Positions 1 through 8,039 of a stretch of 64,000 nucleotides of DNA are shown here, piece after piece. A program made the position numbers and the translations under genes. A model generated the notes under the pieces. That model was not told where the DNA came from. It made no database searches and saw only the letters and a list, made by a program, of their open reading frames with translations. The stretch comes from JAJDTT01 sp965116695 (lineage in GTDB: Bacteria > Acidobacteriota > UBA6911 > RPQK01 > JAJDTT01): the NCBI GenBank assembly GCA_965116695.1, contig OZ220706.1, forward strand, positions 4,588,001-4,652,000, written 5' to 3'. The first letter of the stretch is position 1, and every line of letters begins with the position of its first letter.

Positions 1-2
1 TC

Positions 3-254
3 ACCATCCTGTTCGCCGGTGGGGGCTTCAAGCCCGGCCTGACCTACGGCGCCACCGACGAGTTCGCTTACAAGGCGGTGGAGAACCGGGTCAGTTGCCC
101 CGACATGCAGGCCACCTTGTACCGGTTGCTGGGGATCGACCACAGCCGGTTGACCTACCGCCACGGCGGCCGGGAGGAGACGCCCACCAACCTGGCCATC
201 ACCGGCGCCAAGGTGGTGAACGACCTCATCGAGCACCCCCTTCCCGGAGCCTGA
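3..254 (+). CDS. DUF1501 domain protein, C-terminal end (partial)
   Basis: Open frame running in from the left edge and ending TGA at 252-254. The 83 visible residues contain a GIDHSRLTYRHGGREE stretch and a closing VVNDLIEHPLPGA. This matches the C-terminus of the DUF1501 family (PF07394), secreted sulfatase-fold-like proteins usually encoded beside DUF1549/DUF1553 cytochromes. The next gene, 5 nt downstream, is exactly such a partner, so the two are very likely one transcript. The start, the expected Tat signal and the active-site region lie outside the window, so nothing can be said about catalysis. The function of the family is not established. Confidence 0.8.
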   Translation, partial: TILFAGGGFKPGLTYGATDEFAYKAVENRVSCPDMQATLYRLLGIDHSRLTYRHGGREETPTNLAITGAKVVNDLIEHPLPGA

Positions 255-259
255 CCTCC

Positions 260-3181
260 ATGAGATCCGGACCGGGACTGCTGCGAGCGTTGCCGCTGCT
301 TTTTTCCACCGTTCTGGCCGCCGCGCCGGGGCCCACCTTCGAAAAGGACGTGCTCCCCATCTTCACGGCCCATTGCTTCGCCTGCCACGGCGGCACCTCC
401 ATGATCGGCCTGGACCTGCGCACGGCCCAGTCGGTGCTCAAGGGCTCCCACAACGGCACGGTCCTGGTGGAGGGGGACTCGGCCAAGAGTCTTCTGTACC
501 AGAAGGTCTCGGCAAGGGAAATGCCCCCCAAGGCCTTCAACCTGGACCTGTCCCCAGCCCAGATCGACACCATAAAGAACTGGATCGAGGCGGGCGCGCC
601 TCACGAGAAGGTCCAGCCCCTCCTGACTGCGGAACAGGTGGAGCGGTTCAATCACCAGGCGCTGCCCGTCTTCCAAGCCAAGTGCCTCGCCTGCCACGGT
701 CAGGATCCCCCACCCGGAGGCCTGGATCTGAGGACGCTGGAGGCCACCCTCAAGGGGAGTGAAAACGGGCCCGTCGTGGTGGAGGGAGCGTCCGAGCTGA
801 GCATCCTGATCCGCATGGTTTCCGCCGGGAGCATGCCCCCTCCGGGAGTCGGTTCCCCCCTCACCGAAGGGGAGATCGACACTCTTCGGGCCTGGATCGA
901 TTCCTCCCGCTTCGGACCCGATCTCATCACTGAGGAGCGGGAGGCCTTCAGCGTCGCGGAAGCGCCTCCCATCACCGAGGAGGACCGGAGTTTCTGGGCC
1001 TTCCGCAAGCCGGAGGCCGCTCCGGTTCCTGACGTCCAGGGGCAGGATCGGGTGCGCACTCCCATCGACGCCTTCGTCCTGGCCAAGCTGGAAGCCAAGG
1101 GTCTGGGCCTCTCGCCTGGCCAGTCGCGGCCGACCCTGATGCGGCGCGCCTACTTCGATCTCACCGGCCTGCCTCCGACTCCGGCGGAGATGGAGAAGTT
1201 CCTTTCGGACACCCGGCCGGACGCTTACGAAAGGCTGGTGAACCGGCTCCTGGAGTCGCCCCACTACGGGGAGCGCTGGGGCCGCCACTGGCTGGACCTG
1301 ATGGGCTACACCGACATCACCGGATTCGACAACGATCTTCACACCACCAACCTCTTCGAGGGGATCTGGCGGTACCGGGACTGGGTGGTGGAGGCCCTCA
1401 ATCAGGACAAGCCGTATGACCGTTTCCTGACCGAGCAACTGGCCGGTGACGAGCTGGTCGATTGGCGGACCGCCCGGCAGTACACGCCGGAGACGGTCCG
1501 GCTCCTGACCGCCACCGGCTACATGCGCAGCAGCATGGACCGGACCGACTCGGACATCGTCAATCTTCCGGGCGAACGATACTCGGTCATTTTCGATCTG
1601 GTGGAGCGGGTCTCCACCGGGTTGTTGGGTCTCACCGCCGGCTGCGCCCGTTGCCATTCCCACAAGTTCGATCCCATTCCCCAGCGCGACTACTACCGGT
1701 TGATGGCCGTTTTCACCCCCGCCTTCAATCCCATGCGCTGGAAGCAGCCCAAGGACCGCTTCCTTCCCGACGTCTCCCGCGCCGAGCAGGAGGCCATCGA
1801 GCGGCACAACGCCGAGATCGACGCCCCCCAGACGAAGCTGAAGGAAAAGCTGGACGCCCTGCGCAGGCCTTACGAGGAGATGCTGCTGGACCGGAAGTTG
1901 GAACCGATCTCCGGTGAGATCCGCTCCGACGTGAAGACGGCGTGGCAGACCCCCGAAGAAAAGCGCAACGAGATTCAGAAATACCTGGCGGAGAAGTTCG
2001 CGAAACTGCTGGAGGTGAAGCCGGAGGAGGTCGACAAGAGCCTCTCGGAGGAGCACAAGGCGGAAGCGGCCGGATTACGCCAGAAGCTCGATACCCTCGA
2101 GGGGTATCGGCGCAGCTTCAACAAGATCCAGGCGCTGTTCGACGTCGGGCCTCCCCCGGTGACCCGTCTGCTGCAGCGCGGGGACATCGAGTCTCCGGGA
2201 CCCCGGGTCACGCCGGCCGGCTTTGCGGTCCTGAGCCCGCCCGGCCAGGAATCGATCCGCAAACCCGGGGAGGCCCAGGGAGAAACCAGCGGTTACCGCC
2301 TGGGATTTGCCAAGTGGTTGACCAGCCGCGACCATCCCCTGACGGCCCGGGTCATGGTCAACCGGGTGTGGCACCACCTGATGGGACGGGGGATCGTCGC
2401 CACTCCCGGGAACTTCGGCCGCAACGGTTCGCCTCCCACCCATCCCGAGTTGCTGGACTGGCTGGCGGTGGACTTCATGGAAAACGGCTGGTCCGTGAAG
2501 CGGCTGATCCGAACCATCATGACTTCCAGCGTCTACCGGCAGGCGCTGCGGCAACCGGACGGCGCGCCCGGCGAGAGGGTCGATCCGCAGAACCTGCTCC
2601 TCTGGCGCATGAACCTGAAGCGCCTGGAGGCAGAAACGATCCGCGACGCCATCCTGGCGGCCAGCGGAAGATTGGACCGGAGTCGGGGCGGGACGCCGGC
2701 GTTGCTGGAGTTCGATGCGTCGGGACTGCAGACCGTGGCGGATGAGGAACCGGACACCCGGAACCCGTTGCGCCGCAGCCTCTACATTCTGGCGCGGCGA
2801 AACTACCCCCTCAATTTCCTGGAGGCCTTCGACTACCCCAAGATCACGGTCAACTGCACCCGCCGGGTGAACTCGGTGACGCCGATCCAGTCGCTGACCC
2901 TCATGAACGATCCGTTTCTGGTGGAGGAGGCGGGCCATCTGGCCCGGAGGGTCCGTGACCTGGCCGGCGAAAGTCCCGACGAGAGGGTCCGGATGGCCTA
3001 TCTCCTGACTCTCTCACGTCAACCCGAGCCGGAGGAGGTCCGAATCGGCCGGGATCATCTCCGGGAGCAGGAGCGGAATTACCGTTTCGCCAATGCCACT
3101 CCGGAGAAGGCATCCGAGGCGGCGTTGTCCAACCTCTGCCAGACGCTGCTTGCCACCAACGAATTTCTCTACCTGGAATAA
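260..3181 (+). CDS. Secreted DUF1549/DUF1553 protein with two cytochrome c-like motifs
   Basis: 973-residue protein starting at ATG 260, which opens a clear Sec signal peptide (residues 1-22, hydrophobic ALPLLFSTVLAAA). A longer in-frame extension to 95 overlaps the DUF1501 gene in another frame and is not used. Two PSCyt1-type c-heme motifs follow: CFACH at 39-43 and CLACH at 142-146. Then comes a DUF1549 (PSCyt2) region from about residue 270 with the typical CARCHSHKFDP motif near 462, a charged coiled-coil-like linker (about 510-610), and a DUF1553 (PSD1) domain from about 680 to the end. Such proteins are abundant in Planctomycetes and Acidobacteriota and are thought to act in the periplasm in polysaccharide or organic-matter breakdown; the reaction is unknown. 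Heme attachment and pairing with the upstream DUF1501 product are inferred. Confidence 0.9.
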   Translation: MRSGPGLLRALPLLFSTVLAAAPGPTFEKDVLPIFTAHCFACHGGTSMIGLDLRTAQSVLKGSHNGTVLVEGDSAKSLLYQKVSAREMPPKAFNLDLSPAQIDTIKNWIEAGAPHEKVQPLLTAEQVERFNHQALPVFQAKCLACHGQDPPPGGLDLRTLEATLKGSENGPVVVEGASELSILIRMVSAGSMPPPGVGSPLTEGEIDTLRAWIDSSRFGPDLITEEREAFSVAEAPPITEEDRSFWAFRKPEAAPVPDVQGQDRVRTPIDAFVLAKLEAKGLGLSPGQSRPTLMRRAYFDLTGLPPTPAEMEKFLSDTRPDAYERLVNRLLESPHYGERWGRHWLDLMGYTDITGFDNDLHTTNLFEGIWRYRDWVVEALNQDKPYDRFLTEQLAGDELVDWRTARQYTPETVRLLTATGYMRSSMDRTDSDIVNLPGERYSVIFDLVERVSTGLLGLTAGCARCHSHKFDPIPQRDYYRLMAVFTPAFNPMRWKQPKDRFLPDVSRAEQEAIERHNAEIDAPQTKLKEKLDALRRPYEEMLLDRKLEPISGEIRSDVKTAWQTPEEKRNEIQKYLAEKFAKLLEVKPEEVDKSLSEEHKAEAAGLRQKLDTLEGYRRSFNKIQALFDVGPPPVTRLLQRGDIESPGPRVTPAGFAVLSPPGQESIRKPGEAQGETSGYRLGFAKWLTSRDHPLTARVMVNRVWHHLMGRGIVATPGNFGRNGSPPTHPELLDWLAVDFMENGWSVKRLIRTIMTSSVYRQALRQPDGAPGERVDPQNLLLWRMNLKRLEAETIRDAILAASGRLDRSRGGTPALLEFDASGLQTVADEEPDTRNPLRRSLYILARRNYPLNFLEAFDYPKITVNCTRRVNSVTPIQSLTLMNDPFLVEEAGHLARRVRDLAGESPDERVRMAYLLTLSRQPEPEEVRIGRDHLREQERNYRFANATPEKASEAALSNLCQTLLATNEFLYLE

Positions 3182-3262
3182 CGGGTGACCGTCCCTTCCG
3201 GCTGACCTTCACCGCTGCCTGTCGAGCGGGTCGGGAAAGCGCCCTGGCCGAGTCGAACCATC

Positions 3263-4546
3263 ATGTCCCTGGAACTGCGAAACCGGATCTTTCAGCAATT
3301 GGACTCGGTGTGGCTCATCGATCCCCACACCCACATCGACCCTCACCGGCCCGCCGCCGAGACGCTGGCCGACATCCTGGGATACCACTACTACACGGAG
3401 CTGGCGCACTCCGCCGGCATGCCCCGGGAGGAGATCGAAGAGCCGGGGACTGGTCCCAGGGAAAAGACCAGGCGGCTGATCGCCAATCTGGGGCCCGTGG
3501 AAAACACGGTCCAGTACAGTTGGCTGGTGGAGATGGCCCAGTCGCTGTTCGGCTTCGACGGCGACCGGATCACGCCGGACAACTGGGAGGCGCTCTACGA
3601 TACGTCCAAGCGCCTCATGTCCTCGCCGACCTGGGAACAGGACGTGCTCCGGAGGAGCCGGCTCCGGCGCGTGTTCCTGACCAGCGACTTCGACGATCCC
3701 CTGGAGGGGTTCGACACGGAGTTGTACATTCCCTGTCTGAGGACCGACGACCTGGTGTTCGGCCTCGCCGATCCTGCCGTGCGGGGGCGCCTGGAAAAAG
3801 CGTCCCGGATCTCCGTCCACGACCCCGCAGCCTTGCGGAGAGCCCTTGGCTCCCTCTTCCAGCACTTCGTCTCCCGCAACGCCCGCGCCGCCGCGATCTC
3901 GCTGCCGCCCGATTTCACTCCTGCGAAAGTCTCCGGGCGAGAGGCCGCGGCCGCTCTGGACAGCATTCTGCTGGGCGGAGAAGGGGGCGGACTCCGCGCG
4001 CGCCAATCGTTGTCCCATTTCGTTTTCTGGACTCTGGCCGAGTTCTGCGCCGAGTTCCGGCTGCCCTTCGACCTGATGATCGGTGTCAACCGGGGCGTTT
4101 ACGAGGCGGGGGTCTTCCAGGGGCAGGACCTGTATGACAGCCGCGTCTCCCTGATCCAGTACCGCGAACTGTTCAACGCCTTTCCCCGTGTGACTTTTCC
4201 CGTCTCGGTGCTGGCCAGCGTCACGAATCAGGAGCTGACCAGCTACGCCTGGATCTTCCCCAACGTGGTGACCCACGGGCATTGGTGGTACTCCAACGCC
4301 CCGGCCTTCCTGGAAGGAGATCTGGCGGCCCGGCTGGAGACCGTGCCGGCGACCAAGCAGATCGGGTACTACAGCGACATGTACAAACTGGAGTTCGCCC
4401 TGCCCAAGTTCGCCATTTACAAGCGGACCCTGGCCAAGGTGCTGGCCGAGCGGTTCGTCATCGATCGCGGTTGGTCGGAAGTTCGAGCCTTGGAACTGGG
4501 ACGGCAGGTGTTGCGCGGCAACGTCGACGCCATCTTCGGACTGTAG
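3263..4546 (+). CDS. Amidohydrolase-superfamily protein resembling glucuronate isomerase
   Basis: 427 residues from ATG 3263. The N-terminus has IDPHTHIDPHRP (about residues 19-30), the metal-binding HxH on the first strand of an amidohydrolase TIM barrel. The order of helices and spacing, with TPDNWEALYDTS and FLTSDFDDPLEGFD, resembles uronate isomerase (UxaC) and its distant relatives rather than dihydroorotase-type enzymes. A later segment, YAWIFPNVVTHGHWWY, fits the barrel's C-terminal half. It lies 81 nt after the DUF1553 gene on the same strand and could be co-transcribed. The substrate cannot be read from the sequence: sugar acid isomerisation is the family precedent, but bacterial homologues of this length are mostly uncharacterised. 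Confidence 0.65.
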   Translation: MSLELRNRIFQQLDSVWLIDPHTHIDPHRPAAETLADILGYHYYTELAHSAGMPREEIEEPGTGPREKTRRLIANLGPVENTVQYSWLVEMAQSLFGFDGDRITPDNWEALYDTSKRLMSSPTWEQDVLRRSRLRRVFLTSDFDDPLEGFDTELYIPCLRTDDLVFGLADPAVRGRLEKASRISVHDPAALRRALGSLFQHFVSRNARAAAISLPPDFTPAKVSGREAAAALDSILLGGEGGGLRARQSLSHFVFWTLAEFCAEFRLPFDLMIGVNRGVYEAGVFQGQDLYDSRVSLIQYRELFNAFPRVTFPVSVLASVTNQELTSYAWIFPNVVTHGHWWYSNAPAFLEGDLAARLETVPATKQIGYYSDMYKLEFALPKFAIYKRTLAKVLAERFVIDRGWSEVRALELGRQVLRGNVDAIFGL

Positions 4547-4568
4547 GAGGGGACTTTCCTGTCCCCCC
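4546..4568. repeat. GGGGACTTTCCTGTCCCC hairpin just after a stop codon (copy 1)
   Basis: GGGGAC-TTTCCT-GTCCCC forms a 6-bp GC-rich stem directly after the TAG of the hydrolase gene and before the convergent sialidase gene. A close relative, GGGGGAGGACTTTCCTGCCCC, directly follows recA at 46733. Without a T-tract it is not a classical intrinsic terminator, but it may serve as a 3'-end hairpin. Confidence 0.5.
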
Positions 4569-4581
4569 TGTTCACCGCCGA

Positions 4582-5630
4582 CTAATAGCCCACAGCCTCC
4601 ACCGGCTCCGGTTTCGGGAGGTCCACCTTGGCCAGGTAGACGCTCGTCTTTCCCTCGTGGGTCGAGTAATAGCTCATCCAGAGCAGCCCCTCGTGCCACA
4701 CCATCCCGGGATAGCTGGTATCGCCGCCGGAGGGGAGCCGAAGCAGCTCGGACACGGTCCCGGTCTCGAGGTCCACCGACCAGAGGAGGGTTCTTCTGTC
4801 CCCGTCGGGCAGATAGAGCCGTCCCGCGGCCACCAGGCGCCCGTCGGGGAGGGAGATCAGGTTGGGCCCGCCGATGCGCTGCCCCGAATCCTTCCAGTTC
4901 CACAGTGTGTAGGGCGGTTCCGAAACGCCGATCTGGGCCGAATTGTCAGGCTTTCCATCCCGCCGCAACAGGCAGACCGCCGTCCCGTCCTCAAGAAAGA
5001 CGATGGCCGACTCGTTGGGGTAGCCGCGGGCAAAAAAGACGTTCACGTGGGTCTCGTACCGGACCCCGTCCTGGGTCTTGTAGAGCCGGGCGAATTCCTG
5101 CTGGCTGTTGCGATGGCTGTAGGCTTCTCTCGTCGTGTAGCCGACGCCGTAGCCCGTTCCCTCACGCCAGGACACCCTCCAGAGCCAGAAATCCGGTTCA
5201 CCCACCGGCTCGCGGGGAGTCCACTCATTCCGTCCCTGGAAAAGGAGACCCAGGGATTGTAGTTCTCCTGGTCGCCGCCCAACGACTTCCGCTCCGCGGC
5301 CAGCAGCATCAGCCTTCCGTCGGGTGTGACGACGAGCTTGGGATCCCTCAGATCGTTTCCCGGTTCAGGCGGCATGTGGACGGCGGAAGACCAGTTCTCC
5401 CCGTCGGCGGAGGTGATCACGCGGACGGAACCGTCATGGGAGGTGTGATCCTGCCCTTCGCGAAAGGTGCAGTACCACTGGTCCTGGAATCGGACCAGGT
5501 CGGTGAAGGCGCTGTGGGGAGCCTGGTCCCAGATCTTCTGGACCGAAACCAGCTTGGCGCCGGAAGGTCCGCACCCCGCCGCGGCGGCCAGCACCAGCAG
5601 CAATCGACAGCAACGGCTCCAACCTGACAT
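4582..5630 (-). pseudogene. Sialidase-like (BNR repeat) lipoprotein, interrupted by a one-base frameshift
   Basis: Two overlapping minus-strand frames form one protein of about 350 residues. The 5' part (from ATG 5630) starts MSGWSRCCRLLLVLAAAAGC, a lipoprotein signal with lipobox AAGC. It continues through VRVITSADGENWSSAV and KSLGGDQENYNPWVSFSRDG, typical of exo-alpha-sialidase-like beta-propellers with Asp-box-like motifs. The homology then jumps to another frame reading NEWTPREPVGEPDFWLWRVSW and on to the TAA at 4582. The switch sits in GACGGAATGAGTGG near 5228-5235, where one base appears to be missing. The sequence is otherwise intact, so a sequencing or assembly indel is as likely as real decay. 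It lies about 70 nt downstream of tRNA-Thr on the same strand. Substrate unknown; the family includes many non-sialidase glycosidases. Confidence 0.75.
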
Positions 5631-5700
5631 TTCGTCTCCTCTTCTCCGGTCCGAGTTGATCCAAGACCCCGCGGCCGCAGCAACCCATTGAAAGCAGTGG

Positions 5701-5772
5701 AGCCGGCGAAGGGAATTGAACCCCCAACCTACGCATTACGAATGCGCCGCTCTACCGTTGAGCTACGCCGGC
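5701..5772 (-). tRNA. tRNA-Thr (anticodon CGT)
   Basis: Reading the minus strand: acceptor GCCGGCG pairs with CGCCGGC, discriminator T. The D arm is GCTC/GAGC. The anticodon stem GCGCA/TGCGT encloses loop TTCGTAA, giving anticodon CGT, which reads ACG. The T arm is GGGGG-TTCAATT-CCCTT. All arms have standard lengths. CCA is not encoded. A consensus-like promoter lies immediately upstream (5794-5823). Confidence 0.96.
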
Positions 5773-5793
5773 TCCGAATGGAGGAAAGGACAC

Positions 5794-5823
5794 ATTATAG
5801 GAACAAGTCCCCGGGACTGCCAA
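5794..5823 (-). promoter_or_regulatory. Sigma70-type promoter of tRNA-Thr
   Basis: On the minus strand: TTGGCA (-35, 5823-5818), 18-nt spacer, TATAAT (-10, 5799-5794). The -10 hexamer ends 21 nt before the mature tRNA 5' end, leaving a short leader for RNase P. Both hexamers are near consensus. Confidence 0.75.
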
Positions 5824-5881
5824 CGAACCTGAGCCGATCTCCGGTCGGATATCGCATTCCTCCGTGAAAGGAGGTATCGCG

Positions 5882-6376
5882 ATGTTGAGCTTAAGGATGG
5901 AATCGTATCGGACCCAGGTCGTCGCAATGGTTCTGGTGGGGCTCATCGCCCTGCCACTGCGTGCGGGAGTAATTCCTGGACGTTGGGAGAAGGTCTCGGC
6001 TTTGCGCGTGGCATCCCCCATCACCGTGGAACTGAAGGACGGGGATCGAGTCAAGGGTCATTACGAAGACCTTTCCGACACGGACGTCATACTCGTGACC
6101 CATTTCTCCCGGGCGGTGATTCCCAAGGAGGATATCGAGACGATCACGACTCAACCGGAGGACCCCCTGTCCAACGGAACCTTGATCGGTGGCGCGGTTG
6201 GAGCCGGGGTCATGGGTGTCTGGACCGCCGCAGCATATTCCAAATCGTATTCGCGCGTGAATCCATTGGGTGTCTTGATGATGGCCGGCATCGGCTTCGG
6301 AATCGGAGCCGGGCTGGGTGCGGCAGGCGACGCCGTCGCGAAGCCTGTGCCAATCGTCCTCTACGAAGCTCCGTGA
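5882..6376 (+). CDS. Secreted Sm-like/glycine-zipper protein, paralogue 1 of 3
   Basis: 164 residues from ATG 5882, chosen because AAAGGAGG lies about 6 nt upstream. A signal-like hydrophobic stretch (VVAMVLVGLIALPLRAG) is followed by VIPGRWEKVSALRVASPITV, then a small beta domain with VELKDGDRVKGHYEDLSDTD and a conserved AVIPKEDIETIT end. The VELKDGDRVKG pattern is reminiscent of the Sm/LSm fold (inference). The C-terminal half is glycine-rich (GGAVGAGVMG, GIGFGIGAGLGAAGDA), typical of a glycine zipper that inserts into or spans a membrane, and it ends IVLYEAP. The two following genes encode the same architecture and ending. Acidobacterial genomes carry many similar small secreted proteins of unknown role. 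Confidence 0.8.
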   Translation: MLSLRMESYRTQVVAMVLVGLIALPLRAGVIPGRWEKVSALRVASPITVELKDGDRVKGHYEDLSDTDVILVTHFSRAVIPKEDIETITTQPEDPLSNGTLIGGAVGAGVMGVWTAAAYSKSYSRVNPLGVLMMAGIGFGIGAGLGAAGDAVAKPVPIVLYEAP

Positions 6377-6475
6377 AAACCGGGACTACTTCCTGGCCCG
6401 GAATTGGACTGCCTTTGCTGGTGAGCCAATTGCCGCCTAGAAATCGCATCTCTCTATGAAGAAGGAGGAGTTGTG

Positions 6476-6973
6476 ATGATGAATTCGAGGATGAAGCCGT
6501 ACCGGATCCAGGCAATCTCTTTGGCCCTCGCGGCATTGATCTCCCTTCCGTTGCGAGCGGACGTCATTCCTGGACGATGGGAAAAGATATCGACTCTGTC
6601 GGTGACATCTCCGATTACCGTGAAACTGAAGGACGGTGATCGAATCAAGGGCCATTTCGAAGGCCTTTCCGCCACCGACGTCTTGGTCGTGACCCACTTC
6701 TCCCGCGCGGTGATACCGAAAGAGGACATCGAGACCATTACGATTCGGCCGGAAGACGGTATAGGCGATGGTGCCGGTATCGGGGCGGGTGTCGGATTCG
6801 GGCTCGGGTCGGCGATCGCCTTGGGTTTGATTCTGAAGCATGGGGGTGGAGACGGTTCATTGGCAGCACTCCTAGTGCTCAGTGGACTCGGGGCAGGTGT
6901 CGGGGCTGGACTCGGAGCAGCGGGCGACGCTGCGACGAGACCTCTGGAGATCGTGCTGTACGAAGCTCCCTGA
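6476..6973 (+). CDS. Secreted Sm-like/glycine-zipper protein, paralogue 2 of 3
   Basis: About 165 residues. Candidate starts are GTG 6473, ATG 6476 and ATG 6479; AAGGAGGAG just upstream supports one of the ATGs. It repeats the layout of the preceding gene: signal-like segment ending SLPLRAD, then VIPGRWEKISTLSVTSPITV, VKLKDGDRIKGHFEGLSATD, AVIPKEDIETITI, a glycine-zipper (IGDGAGIGAGVGFGLGSA, GLGAGVGAGLGAAGDAA) and the ending IVLYEAP. The beta domain is the best conserved part and the zipper the most diverged, as expected after tandem duplication. The gap to paralogue 1 is about 100 nt, so co-transcription is likely. Function unknown. Confidence 0.8.
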   Translation: MMNSRMKPYRIQAISLALAALISLPLRADVIPGRWEKISTLSVTSPITVKLKDGDRIKGHFEGLSATDVLVVTHFSRAVIPKEDIETITIRPEDGIGDGAGIGAGVGFGLGSAIALGLILKHGGGDGSLAALLVLSGLGAGVGAGLGAAGDAATRPLEIVLYEAP

Positions 6974-7026
6974 CCACAGGGAACATTTCTCGCGTGGGCG
7001 CCGTTTGGCGCAAGAGAGGTGTTGCG

Positions 7027-7527
7027 ATGATGCGCTCAGAACTGAACTCGATCCGAACCCTGACAATCTCCGCGACGCTGACAGCAATGTTGTCAGGATT
7101 GGCCGGAGCGGAGGTTGTTCCAGGGCGTTGGGAGAAGGTCTCCAATCTGGCTGTGGCGTGGCCGATCACCGTTGAATTGAAAAACGGCGATCGAATCAAA
7201 GGGAACTTCAGCGGCCTGTCCGATTTGAACCTCAAACTCGCGACCTACTCCGCACGGGCAGTGATTCCAAAAGAGGACATTCAAACCGTTACCATCCGCC
7301 CCAGAGATGGCGTGGGCAACGGCGCCAGGACGGGGGCTGCAGTCGGGGCCGGGTTTGTTTGCGCGATTGCTGCCGCGTACGTGATTGCAGATCGACGTGC
7401 GAAACCTCTGTGGGTGTTGTCGCTGACGCCCATCGGGGCGGCAGTGGGAGCCGGGATCGGTGTGGCTGTCGACGCGGGCATGAACGCGCCGCCAATCGTG
7501 CTCTACGAAGCGCCCGAAACTCGCTGA
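7027..7527 (+). CDS. Secreted Sm-like/glycine-zipper protein, paralogue 3 of 3
   Basis: 166 residues from ATG 7027, preceded by AGAGGTG; an upstream in-frame ATG at 6994 lacks a ribosome site. The mature part begins EVVPGRWEKVSNLAVAWPIT, then VELKNGDRIKGNFSGLSDLN and AVIPKEDIQTVTIRP, again followed by a glycine-rich hydrophobic pair (ARTGAAVGAGFVCAIAAAYV, IGAAVGAGIGVAVDAG) and IVLYEAPETR. This copy is the most divergent of the three: LNLKLATYS replaces DVxxVTHFS. The 53-nt gap to paralogue 2 suggests a single transcript. Nothing shows a specific partner; roles in envelope structure or small-molecule binding would both be guesses. Confidence 0.8.
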   Translation: MMRSELNSIRTLTISATLTAMLSGLAGAEVVPGRWEKVSNLAVAWPITVELKNGDRIKGNFSGLSDLNLKLATYSARAVIPKEDIQTVTIRPRDGVGNGARTGAAVGAGFVCAIAAAYVIADRRAKPLWVLSLTPIGAAVGAGIGVAVDAGMNAPPIVLYEAPETR

Positions 7528-7568
7528 GATGGGTCCGAACGGGGTTTTCCGATCTATATTCCGGAAAT

Positions 7569-7892
7569 TCAGGACTGGGCTTGCTTGAGTGCGGCCGCCT
7601 GGGCCTTGGCGCCCATGTCCTCGGCTTCCTGGATCCAGCCTTTCGCGTGGTAGAACATGGACAAGCTGGTGTAGGCCAACGGGTTGTCCGGCTCCACGTC
7701 CCGGTAGCGCAGGCCGTACTTGAGGGCCCGTTCCAGGTCCTTGTTGTGGTAGCAGCACATGGCCGCGGCGTGCAGGGCGTCGCCGTAGTGGGCGTCCTCT
7801 TCCAGCGCCTGGTCGAAGGCGGCGACCGCTTCGTCCATGCGGTCATCGGCGAAAAGGTCCATCCCCTTCAGGTAGTGGTCTTCCTTGGACAT
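7569..7892 (-). CDS. Small TPR-repeat protein
   Basis: 107 residues from ATG 7892 (MSKEDHYLKGMDLFADD). It carries about two and a half tetratricopeptide repeats: YLKGMDLFADDRMDEAVAAF, YGDALHAAAMCCYHNKDLER and LAYTSLSMFYHAKGWIQEAE, each with the small-residue spacing of TPR helices. There is no signal peptide, so it should be cytoplasmic. Longer upstream reading in this frame is antisense to the protease gene and was discarded. It lies 143 nt downstream of the M16 protease pair on the same strand. A scaffolding role is the family expectation; no partner is indicated. Confidence 0.8.
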   Translation of the reverse strand: MSKEDHYLKGMDLFADDRMDEAVAAFDQALEEDAHYGDALHAAAMCCYHNKDLERALKYGLRYRDVEPDNPLAYTSLSMFYHAKGWIQEAEDMGAKAQAAALKQAQS

Positions 7893-8014
7893 CGGCACCT
7901 CGAAAACATGGTCCTTCACGCCCGGCGTCCAGTCAAGGCGCCGGACCGGGAGCCGCGGCATTCCAGCCGCCGAATCTCCCGCCGGCCGCATCCGGCTCCG
8001 GTACGGATCGAGGA

Positions 8015-8039
8015 GGGCCCCCACCAGGGGTGCTCCTAC
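8015..8039. repeat. Dispersed GTAGGRGC-type intergenic repeat, copy at 8.0 kb
   Basis: Minus-strand reading GTAGGAGCACCCCTGGTGG followed by GGGCCC. It belongs to the same family as copies at 18.6, 30.2, 52.9 and 57.9 kb. It overlaps the last codons of the M16 gene whose stop is at 8036. Confidence 0.5.

Noticed and set aside
155..2056. Long minus-strand open frame (633 codons) opposite the DUF1553 gene
   Set aside because: Gly/His/Arg-rich translation with no domain; a product of high GC and codon bias on the true plus-strand gene.
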